Origin: Caulobacter sp.
Lineage (GTDB): Bacteria; Pseudomonadota; Alphaproteobacteria; Caulobacterales; Caulobacteraceae
NCBI GenBank assembly: GCA_030680355.1
Contig: JAUXVF010000027.1
Coordinates: forward strand, 62,001-126,000
Direction: 5' to 3'
Length of the DNA: 64,000 nucleotides
Part shown: positions 29,197-36,135 of the stretch, one piece after another
How positions within the stretch are numbered: position 1 is the stretch's first letter
Layout of the letters: every line of letters starts with the position of its first letter
Notes under the pieces: generated by a model
Told to the model about the DNA's origin: nothing
The model's database searches: none
What the model saw: only the letters and a program-made list of their open reading frames with translations
Program-made: the position numbers and the translations under genes

Positions 29197-30918
29197 TTGT
29201 CTGAAAAGCGGCGCCTGCGGTCACAGGCCTGGTTTGGCGGCCAGGACAAGGATGCCTTCATCCACCGCAGCTGGATGAAAAACAGCGGACACCCGGACGA
29301 CGCCTTCGATGGCCGGCCGGTGATCGGCATCTGCAACACCTATTCGGAGTTGACGCCCTGCAACGCCCACTTCCGCGAGCTCGTCGAGCACGTGAAGCGC
29401 GGCGTCTATGAGGCCGGCGGCCTGCCGCTTGAGTTTCCGGTGTTTTCCTGCGGCGAATCCAATCTTCGCCCGACCGCCATGCTGTTCCGCAACCTGGCCT
29501 CGATGGACGTCGAGGAGTCGATTCGCGGCAATCCCATCGACGGCGTCGTGCTGATGGCCGGTTGCGACAAGACCACCCCGTCCCTGTTGATGGGCGCGGC
29601 CAGCTGCGACCTGCCCTCCATCGTCGTCTCCGGCGGCCCGATGCTCAACGGACGTTATCGCGGCCGGACGCTGGGGTCGGGCACCGACGTCTGGCGCCTG
29701 TCCGAGGACGTCCGCGCCGGCGTCAGCAGCCAGAAGGACTTCCTCGAGGCCGAGAGCGGCATGTCCCGCTCGGCTGGCCACTGCATGACCATGGGCACCG
29801 CCTCGACCATGGCCTCCCTGGTCGAAGCCATGGGCGTCGCCCTGCCCGAAAACGCGGCCTACCCGGCGGTCGACGCCCGTCGCAAACGACTGGCCCAGCT
29901 GACCGGTCGGCGGATCGTGGACATGGTCGCCGAGGATCTGACCCTGTCAAAGATCCTCACCCGCGACGCCTTCGAGAACGCCATCCGGATCAACGGCGTG
30001 ATCGGCGGCTCGACCAACGCCGTCCTCCACCTGCTGGCCATCGCGGGGCGGGTCGGGGTCGACCTGAGTCTCGATGACTGGGACCGCTGGGGCCGGGATG
30101 TGCCGACCCTACTGGATCTGATGCCGTCGGGACGATTCCTGATGGAGGATTTCTGCTACGCGGGCGGCCTGCCGGCCCTGATGAAGCGGGTCGAGGACCT
30201 GCTCAAGCTCGACGCCCTGACCGTGACCGGCCGCACCATCGGCGAGAACATCGCCCAGGCCGAGGTGTACGACAACGAGGTCATCCGCACCCGCGACAAC
30301 CCGCTGATGGATCAGGGCGGCATCGCTGTCCTGCGCGGTAATCTCGCGCCGCTGGGGGCGGTGATCAAACCCTCCGCCGCCAGCCCGCAGCTGCTGCGCC
30401 ACGAGGGGCGAGCCGTCGTTTTCGAGACCATCGAGGACTATCACGCCCGCATCGACGACCCGGATCTCGATGTCGACGAGACCTGTGTCCTGGTGCTCAA
30501 GAACTGCGGCCCCCGCGGCTACCCGGGGATGGCCGAGGTCGGCAACATGGCCCTGCCCAAGAAGCTGCTCGCCCAGGGCGTCCGCGACATGGTCCGGATT
30601 TCCGACGCCCGGATGTCGGGAACCGCCTTTGGAACCGTCGTGCTTCACGTGGCCCCCGAGGCGGCTGTCGGCGGCCCCCTGGCGCTGGTGCGGGATGGCG
30701 ACATCATCAAGCTCGACGCGCATGAACGGACGCTGCACCTGGATGTGGACGACGCCGAACTGGCCCGCCGCAAGGCCGACTGGCGGATGCCGGAACCAGC
30801 GATGAAGGGCGGCTATCAGAGCCTCTATGTCGAGCGGGTGTTGCAGGCCGATCAGGGCGCGGACCTGGATTTCCTGGTTGGTTGCCGCGGCTCGACCGTG
30901 CTGCGCGAGAGCCACTGA
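29197..30918 (+). CDS. IlvD/Edd-family sugar-acid dehydratase (L-arabinonate/D-galactonate type)
   Basis: 573 aa from the TTG at 29197, with GGGAGG six bases upstream. This start gives 'SEKRRLRSQAWFG', aligned with known arabinonate dehydratase N-termini; an ATG at 29146 is the alternative. The three cysteines expected for the [2Fe-2S] cluster are C55 ('SELTPCN'), C123 ('AGCDKTTPS') and C196 ('GHCMTMGTAS'). 'IGGSTNAVLHL' and 'VVLHVAPEAAVGGPLALV' are family signatures. Characterised members of this type dehydrate L-arabinonate and also D-galactonate/D-fuconate. Because dgoK and dgoA follow, the likely reaction here is D-galactonate to 2-dehydro-3-deoxy-D-galactonate. Confidence 0.9.
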   Translation: MSEKRRLRSQAWFGGQDKDAFIHRSWMKNSGHPDDAFDGRPVIGICNTYSELTPCNAHFRELVEHVKRGVYEAGGLPLEFPVFSCGESNLRPTAMLFRNLASMDVEESIRGNPIDGVVLMAGCDKTTPSLLMGAASCDLPSIVVSGGPMLNGRYRGRTLGSGTDVWRLSEDVRAGVSSQKDFLEAESGMSRSAGHCMTMGTASTMASLVEAMGVALPENAAYPAVDARRKRLAQLTGRRIVDMVAEDLTLSKILTRDAFENAIRINGVIGGSTNAVLHLLAIAGRVGVDLSLDDWDRWGRDVPTLLDLMPSGRFLMEDFCYAGGLPALMKRVEDLLKLDALTVTGRTIGENIAQAEVYDNEVIRTRDNPLMDQGGIAVLRGNLAPLGAVIKPSAASPQLLRHEGRAVVFETIEDYHARIDDPDLDVDETCVLVLKNCGPRGYPGMAEVGNMALPKKLLAQGVRDMVRISDARMSGTAFGTVVLHVAPEAAVGGPLALVRDGDIIKLDAHERTLHLDVDDAELARRKADWRMPEPAMKGGYQSLYVERVLQADQGADLDFLVGCRGSTVLRESH

Positions 30919-31691
30919 TGCAGACCGTCCATCGCGCCGTCTATCCGAGCCTGGCCGGCGCTTCGGTCTTCGTGACCGGCGGCGCCAGCGGCATCGGCGC
31001 GGAAATCGTCAGAGCCTTCGCGGACCAGGCGGCGCGGGTCGCCTTTGTCGATATAGACGCCCAAGCCGGCGAAGCCCTGGCGAGGGGTCTCGCCGATGCT
31101 CCGGGGGGCGCGCCGCTGTTCCGCGCCTGCGACCTGCGCGACATCGACGCCCTGCGGGAGGCCATGGCCGAAGCGGGGCGGACCAACGGCGACATCGCCG
31201 TGCTCGTCAACAACGCCGCCAACGACACCCGTCACGCCCTGGCCGACCTGACCGTCGAGGCCTGGGACGACCGCCTGGCCGTCAATCTCCGGCCGATGGT
31301 GTTCGCGGCCCAGGCGGCGGCGGCGCAGATGCGCCGACGCGGCGGCGGCAGCATCATCAACTTCGGCTCGATCAGCTGGAAGACGGCGACCGCCGGCATG
31401 GTCGGCTACACCACGGCCAAGGCCGCCGTGCATGGCCTGACCCGCAGCCTCGCCCGCGAGCTCGGCCCCGACCACATCCGGGTCAACACGCTTACGCCCG
31501 GCTGGGTAATGACCGAACGCCAGAAGGCGTTGTGGGTCGACGCCGCCGCCGAGGCCCAGATCGACCAGATGCAGTGCCTGCCCGGACGGCTGCAGCCCGC
31601 CGACATCGCCGCTATGACCCTGTTTCTGGCGGCCGACGACTCGCGGTTCTGTTCGGCCCAGGACTTCACCGTGGACGGCGGCTGGGCATGA
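30918..31691 (+). CDS. SDR sugar 1-dehydrogenase (XylB-like; probable galactose/arabinose dehydrogenase)
   Basis: 257 aa. The start ATG overlaps the dehydratase stop (TGATG). The SDR motifs are 'FVTGGASGIGAEI', 'VLVNNAAND', 'INFGSISW' and the catalytic 'GYTTAKAAVHG' (Tyr-x-x-x-Lys). Overall sequence resembles Caulobacter D-xylose 1-dehydrogenase XylB ('YPSLAG', 'DTRHALADLT', 'NFGSISW', 'RALARELGPD'-like stretches). It should oxidise an aldose to the 1,4- or 1,5-lactone with NAD(P)+. The surrounding operon points to D-galactose and possibly L-arabinose rather than xylose. Confidence 0.88.
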   Translation: MQTVHRAVYPSLAGASVFVTGGASGIGAEIVRAFADQAARVAFVDIDAQAGEALARGLADAPGGAPLFRACDLRDIDALREAMAEAGRTNGDIAVLVNNAANDTRHALADLTVEAWDDRLAVNLRPMVFAAQAAAAQMRRRGGGSIINFGSISWKTATAGMVGYTTAKAAVHGLTRSLARELGPDHIRVNTLTPGWVMTERQKALWVDAAAEAQIDQMQCLPGRLQPADIAAMTLFLAADDSRFCSAQDFTVDGGWA

Positions 31692-32545
31692 GCGCGGTCC
31701 GCTGCGTCTGGGCGCTGGGGGCGACCCTGGGCGAAGGGCCCCTGTGGTCGGCCAGGGAGCAGGCGCTCTACTTCGTCGACCTCAAGGGACAGGCCGTTCA
31801 CCGCTACACCCCCGCCACGGGCGCGACCGCCAGCTGGTCAATGCCCGAGCCGATCGGCTGGGTCATCGAACGGGCGCAGGCGCCGGGCTTTATCGCCGGC
31901 TTCCGGAGCGGGTTCGCCCTGCTGGAGCTCGACCCCGTCACCATCCGCTCGATCGGCGATCCCGAGCCTGAACATCCGGGCAACCGGCTCAACGACGCCA
32001 AGGTCGACGCCTGGGGGCGCATCTGGGCTGGCTCGATGGACGACGCCGAACAGGCCGCCACCGGCGCCCTACATCGCCTCGACCCTGATCTGACCTGGCG
32101 GCGGATGGACTCCGGCTATCAGGTCGCCAACGGCCCCACCTTCAGCCCCGACGGCCAGACCCTGTTCCACACCGACAGCGCCCAGCGCACCGTCTACCGG
32201 TTCGCGCTGGACGAGGCCGGCGAGCTGGGGCCACGCGAGGTGTTCACAGTCTTCGGCGAGGAGGACGGCTATCCCGACGGCATGACCACCGACGCCGAGG
32301 GCGGCGTCTGGATCGCCCATTGGGACGGCGCCCGCGTCAGCCGGTTCACGCCCGACGGTCGCCTTGACCGGGCCATCGCCCTGCCCGTCTCGCGTCCCAC
32401 CAGCTGCGCCTTCGGCGGCCCGGATCTGGACCGGCTGTTCGTGACTTCCGCGGCCATCGGCAAACCCGACGAGGCGCTGGCCGGAGGCCTGTTCGAGGTC
32501 GATCCTGGCGTTCGCGGCCTGCCGGCCGGAGCGTTCGCGGGATGA
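31688..32545 (+). CDS. SMP-30/gluconolaconase-family sugar lactonase
   Basis: 285 aa; ATG 31688 overlaps the previous stop (ATGA). It is a six-bladed propeller of the SMP-30/gluconolactonase/LRE family: metal-ligand Glu in 'LGEGPLWSA', Asn in 'RLNDAKVDAWGRIWAGSM', and Asp in 'YPDGMTTDAEGGVWIAHW'. It should hydrolyse the aldonolactone made by the preceding dehydrogenase to the aldonate that the dehydratase uses. No signal peptide, so cytoplasmic. Confidence 0.9.
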   Translation: MSAVRCVWALGATLGEGPLWSAREQALYFVDLKGQAVHRYTPATGATASWSMPEPIGWVIERAQAPGFIAGFRSGFALLELDPVTIRSIGDPEPEHPGNRLNDAKVDAWGRIWAGSMDDAEQAATGALHRLDPDLTWRRMDSGYQVANGPTFSPDGQTLFHTDSAQRTVYRFALDEAGELGPREVFTVFGEEDGYPDGMTTDAEGGVWIAHWDGARVSRFTPDGRLDRAIALPVSRPTSCAFGGPDLDRLFVTSAAIGKPDEALAGGLFEVDPGVRGLPAGAFAG

Positions 32546-33462
32546 CCGCCCCGCCGACAGGCCTGGTGGGGGTCGACTGGGGCACCAGCAATCTGCGGGC
32601 CTTCCGGTTCGGCGGCGACGGCGAAGTCCTCGAACGCCGGGAGTCGGGGGATGGCATTTTGCGGGTCGAGAACAGCGACTTCGAAGCGACGCTCAAGTCC
32701 CTGGTCGGGGACTGGCTGGACGCCGGCCCGACCACGCCCATCCTGATGTGTGGCATGATCGGCAGCCGGCAAGGCTGGCGGGAGGCGCCCTACGTCGCCT
32801 GTCCGGCCGACCTCGACGGGCTGACCCGGCAGGTCGTGGCCGTGCCGGCGGACTGGGCCGATATCCGCATTTCGCCCGGGTTGTCGCACCTGACCGACGG
32901 CGGCGTCGCCGATGTCATGCGGGGCGAGGAGGCGCAGGTCTTCGGCGCCGTCGATGCGGCCGACGACGCCCTGCTGGTCGCGCCCGGCACGCACAGCAAA
33001 TGGGCCGCCGTACGCCAGGGCCGGGTTATAGGGTTCAAGACCTACCTGACCGGCGAGCTCTATGATGTGCTGGTCCGCGCCTCGATCCTCGGGCGGTTGA
33101 TGGACGGCGAAGCGCCGGACGACGCCGCCTTCACCCTCGGCGTCGAGCGCGCCGTGGCCACGCCGGGCCTGCTCGGCCTGCTGTTTTCGACGCGGTCGGA
33201 GGGGCTTTTCGAGCATCTGCCCGCCACGGCCCTGGCGGCCTATCTGTCGGGCCTGCTGATCGGGTCCGAAGTGGCCGAAGGCCTTCGCAGCCAGGCCGCG
33301 GCCGGACCCTCGCCGGCGCCCGTCATTCTGGTGGCCAGCTCGCGGCTGCGGCGCCTCTACAGCACGGCCTTTGGCCTCGCCGGCCATCCGGTCAGCCGGG
33401 TCATCGACGGCGGCGACGCGGCTGCCCGCGGTCTTTGGCGACTTCACGAGGCGATGACATGA
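32542..33462 (+). CDS. dgoK: 2-dehydro-3-deoxygalactonokinase
   Basis: 306 aa, overlapping the lactonase stop by 4 bases. N-terminal 'GVDWGTSNLRAFRF' is the phosphate-binding motif of the DgoK branch of the sugar-kinase/Hsp70 fold. 'MCGMIGSRQGWREAPYVACPA', 'ISPGLSH' and 'APGTHSKWAAV' are DgoK signatures. It phosphorylates 2-dehydro-3-deoxy-D-galactonate at O6 with ATP, the fourth step of the De Ley-Doudoroff pathway. Its presence is the strongest evidence that the operon handles a hexonate and not only a pentonate. Confidence 0.93.
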   Translation: MTAPPTGLVGVDWGTSNLRAFRFGGDGEVLERRESGDGILRVENSDFEATLKSLVGDWLDAGPTTPILMCGMIGSRQGWREAPYVACPADLDGLTRQVVAVPADWADIRISPGLSHLTDGGVADVMRGEEAQVFGAVDAADDALLVAPGTHSKWAAVRQGRVIGFKTYLTGELYDVLVRASILGRLMDGEAPDDAAFTLGVERAVATPGLLGLLFSTRSEGLFEHLPATALAAYLSGLLIGSEVAEGLRSQAAAGPSPAPVILVASSRLRRLYSTAFGLAGHPVSRVIDGGDAAARGLWRLHEAMT

Positions 33463-34085
33463 CCTGGACCCGGCTTCTGGACACCCTTCCCATCATCGCC
33501 ATCCTGCGCGGCTTGACTCCTGGCGAGGCCGTGGCGATCGCCGCCGCCCTGGAGACGGCCGGCGTCCTGGGCCTCGAGGTGCCGCTCAACTCCCCCGAGC
33601 CGCTGGAGAGCATCCGGCGGATTCGCGAGGCCTTCGACGGACGTTTGGTGGTCGGCGCGGGCACCGTGCTGACCGTCGATGAGGTCTCGGCGGTTCAGGC
33701 GGCGGGCGGCCAGTTCATCGTCTCCCCCAACACCGACCCCGCTGTCATCCGCGCCACCAAGGCCGCGGGACTGTATTCAGCGCCGGGGTTCTTCACCCCG
33801 ACCGAAGCCTTTTCGGCTCTGGCCTCCGGGGCTGACGCCCTCAAGCTGTTTCCCGCCGATGTCGCCGGGCCGGCGGCCCTGAAGGCGATGAAGGCGGTGC
33901 TGCCCCCGTCCGCCCCGGTGATCGCTGTCGGTGGTGTGGACCCGGCCACCATGGGCGGCTGGCGGGCGGCCGGCGCGGCCGGCTTCGGCGTTGGCTCTGC
34001 CCTCTATCAGCCGGGACTGCCCCCAGCCGACGTCGAGGCCCGCGCCCGACGGTTCGTTGACGGCTGGGCCCGGAGCGCGTCATGA
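33459..34085 (+). CDS. dgoA: 2-dehydro-3-deoxy-6-phosphogalactonate aldolase
   Basis: 208 aa from ATG 33459, overlapping the dgoK stop (ATGA). KDPG/KDPGal aldolase fold: Glu in 'GLEVPLNSPEPLES', 'VGAGTVLTVDEV', 'FIVSPNTDPAVI', and the Schiff-base Lys in 'ADALKLFPADVAGP'. 'LNSPEPLESI' is the DgoA form of the substrate loop, as opposed to the KDPG aldolase Eda form. It cleaves KDPGal to pyruvate and glyceraldehyde-3-phosphate, completing the route. Confidence 0.93.
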   Translation: MTWTRLLDTLPIIAILRGLTPGEAVAIAAALETAGVLGLEVPLNSPEPLESIRRIREAFDGRLVVGAGTVLTVDEVSAVQAAGGQFIVSPNTDPAVIRATKAAGLYSAPGFFTPTEAFSALASGADALKLFPADVAGPAALKAMKAVLPPSAPVIAVGGVDPATMGGWRAAGAAGFGVGSALYQPGLPPADVEARARRFVDGWARSAS

Positions 34086-34948
34086 AACCCCGTCAGACTG
34101 GTCCCAGGCGGCGCTTCGTGCGCAGTGTCGCGCCGCAAGCCGGTCCCATCTCCTCGGCGAACCCAATGATCAGCAACATCTCCATGCGATCCGGCGGCGG
34201 CGGTCAGAACCTGACCACCAGCATTGTCCAGGACCTCGGCATCGCGATCGTCACGGGCCGCTATTCGGCGACCAACCCCTTCCCGGTCGAGGGCGATCTC
34301 TGCGTTCAGTACGACGCCAGCCGCAGCGTGGTGCGCGAAGCGGTCAAGATGCTCACGGCCAAGGGGCTGTTGAAGGCGCGCCCCCGTCAGGGCACCTGGG
34401 TGCAGCGGGAGGAGGACTGGAACCTGCTGGATCCGGACGTCCTGCGGTGGACCCTTGAGCGGAAATTCTCCCTTCGCCTGCTGATCGAGTTCACCCAGGT
34501 CCGCCTGGCCGTCGAACCGGCCGCCGCCGCCCTGGCCGCCCACAAGGCCGGCCCCGCCGAACGCGAGGCGATCTCGGTGGCCATCGGCCGGATGATCGCC
34601 GCCGAGCGGGGACAGGACGACCCCCTGACCTCGGATATCGCCTTTCACTCGGCCATCCTGCAGGCCAGTGGCAACCCCTTCTTCGCCCAGCTTCGCGAGT
34701 TGATCGGCACAGCCCTCCGCTTCAGCATCCGGCGGACCAACTTCTACAAGGGCGTGCGACTGGCCAGCGTCGAGGACCACAAGACCGTCTCCGACGCCAT
34801 CCTGGCCGGCGACGCACCCCTGGCGGAGGCTTCGATGCGGGTCCTGATGCAGGAAGCCCTGGATCTGATGAAGACAGCCTACGCCGACGAGCAGCAAACA
34901 GACGCCAACGCCATCCAGGGACCGATCCCGACCGAAGGTCTGCTCTAG
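34082..34948 (+). CDS. GntR-family regulator, FadR/FCD subgroup
   Basis: 288 aa. ATG 34082 overlaps the dgoA stop; this gives about 45 residues before the winged helix, so a later start such as the Met at 34166 is possible. The winged helix is 'FPVEGDLCVQYDASRSVVREAVKML...ARPRQGTWV'. The C-terminal FCD effector domain has 'DIAFHSAILQASGNPFF' (Asp and His metal ligands) and 'EDHKTVSDAILAGD'. As the last gene of the catabolic operon it is probably autoregulated, binding the AT-rich motif at 29123 and 38827 and sensing a pathway intermediate (inference). It ends 5 bp from the convergent GH53 gene. Confidence 0.9.
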   Translation: MKPRQTGPRRRFVRSVAPQAGPISSANPMISNISMRSGGGGQNLTTSIVQDLGIAIVTGRYSATNPFPVEGDLCVQYDASRSVVREAVKMLTAKGLLKARPRQGTWVQREEDWNLLDPDVLRWTLERKFSLRLLIEFTQVRLAVEPAAAALAAHKAGPAEREAISVAIGRMIAAERGQDDPLTSDIAFHSAILQASGNPFFAQLRELIGTALRFSIRRTNFYKGVRLASVEDHKTVSDAILAGDAPLAEASMRVLMQEALDLMKTAYADEQQTDANAIQGPIPTEGLL

Positions 34949-34953
34949 CGGGC

Positions 34954-36075
34954 TTAGGGCTTCGTCGGTCCGGCGGCGGGCGACGGCCGCATGAAGTCGA
35001 TGGCCGGCAGCAGCGCGTTGCGCCGGTTGAAGTCGAAGAAGGTCGCGTTTTCCCAGCTCGATCCACGGCCCCAGGGCGTCTTGCAGTTGGTCGAGACCCA
35101 GGCCGGCTCCCAGTAGACCACGCCCATGCCGCCGTTCTCCATCACCGCCCGGGTGACGTCGGTCATATAGCGGCTCTGGCCGTCCGGCGTGGCCGGATAG
35201 CCTTCAATCAGGGAGTCCTCTCCCAGGACATTGCCCAGCTCATCCTTGTAGCCGAGCGTCCAAGGGTAGGCGGTCTCGACCAGAATGACATCGGCCTTCG
35301 GATAGGATTTCGTCAGCCGCTTGATCACCTCACCGAGACCCACGATCGAATATTTCGACCATTTTCCATAGTAGCTGACCCCGATCTGGTCGAAGTCGGT
35401 GACCCCCGCCTTCACCGCCGCCTCAAACCAGGGCTCGACGTTCTCCGGCTGGGCGATGTGCAGCATCACCCGCGGCTTGATCGCCGATTTCGCCCCGGCG
35501 TCGCGCACGGCCTTGATCCCGGCGTTCAGCAGGCTGGCGTTGCGGTCCCAGTTGATCGGTCGGGCGCCCCAGTCGGCCTCACCCAGGATCTCGTGATTGG
35601 TTTCGTTGCCGACCTGCACCAGCTCAGGCATCAGCCCGTCGGCGTCGAGGGCGGTCAGGGTGTCGAAGGTGAACCGGTAGAGGGCCTCGTCCAGGACGGC
35701 CTGATCCTTGATGCCGGCCCAGGCCTTGGGAATGATCTGTTTGTCGCCGTCGGCCCAGGTGTCGGAATAATGGAAATCGAGCAGCACCTGCATGCCCAGC
35801 GCCCGCGCCCGCCGGATGCTTTTCTTGACGTCAGCGAGGTTGCTGTAGCGGGTCCAGTCGGCGTCATTCCAGATGCGGATGCGCACCAGATTGGCGCCGT
35901 GGTCCTTGAAGATCTCGTAGGGATCGCGCCGCGCGCCGTTCTCACGGTAGACCGCGCCGCAGTCCTCCATCTCGTTGACGAAGGAGAGATCGGCCCCGAA
36001 CCAGGGCCCCCCGGCCTGGGCCGAAGCCGGCCCCGCCAACGCCAGGGCGAGCAGAAAACTGCATGCGCGCTTCAT
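34954..36075 (-). CDS. Arabinogalactan endo-beta-1,4-galactanase (GH53)
   Basis: 373 aa from ATG 36075; an in-frame ATG at 36084 adds three residues. A signal peptide ends near 'GPASAQAGG'. GH53 landmarks: 'FGADLSFVNEMED', acid/base Glu158 in 'QVGNETNHEI', 'DFHYSDTWADG', and nucleophile Glu267 in 'ILVETAYPWT'. It cleaves beta-1,4-galactan or type I arabinogalactan internally, outside the cytoplasm. A strong terminator immediately precedes it and neither start has a convincing ribosome site, so expression seems restrained. It lies downstream of the large TonB receptor that would import the oligosaccharides released. Confidence 0.93.
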   Translation of the reverse strand: MKRACSFLLALALAGPASAQAGGPWFGADLSFVNEMEDCGAVYRENGARRDPYEIFKDHGANLVRIRIWNDADWTRYSNLADVKKSIRRARALGMQVLLDFHYSDTWADGDKQIIPKAWAGIKDQAVLDEALYRFTFDTLTALDADGLMPELVQVGNETNHEILGEADWGARPINWDRNASLLNAGIKAVRDAGAKSAIKPRVMLHIAQPENVEPWFEAAVKAGVTDFDQIGVSYYGKWSKYSIVGLGEVIKRLTKSYPKADVILVETAYPWTLGYKDELGNVLGEDSLIEGYPATPDGQSRYMTDVTRAVMENGGMGVVYWEPAWVSTNCKTPWGRGSSWENATFFDFNRRNALLPAIDFMRPSPAAGPTKP

Positions 36076-36087
36076 GTCATCCATCGG

Positions 36088-36119
36088 AAAAAAGGCGGCG
36101 GACGGTCAAACCGTCCGCC
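36088..36119 (-). terminator. Intrinsic terminator between TonB receptor and GH53 genes
   Basis: GGCGGACGGT (36097-36106) and ACCGTCCGCC (36110-36119) form a perfect 10-bp stem with a 3-nt loop. On the minus strand the stem is followed by three bases and then six U residues (36093-36088). This is a canonical rho-independent terminator for the receptor transcript. It ends only 3 bp before the first possible GH53 ATG (36084). Confidence 0.85.
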
Positions 36120-36135
36120 AAAGCAGGGAGGCACC

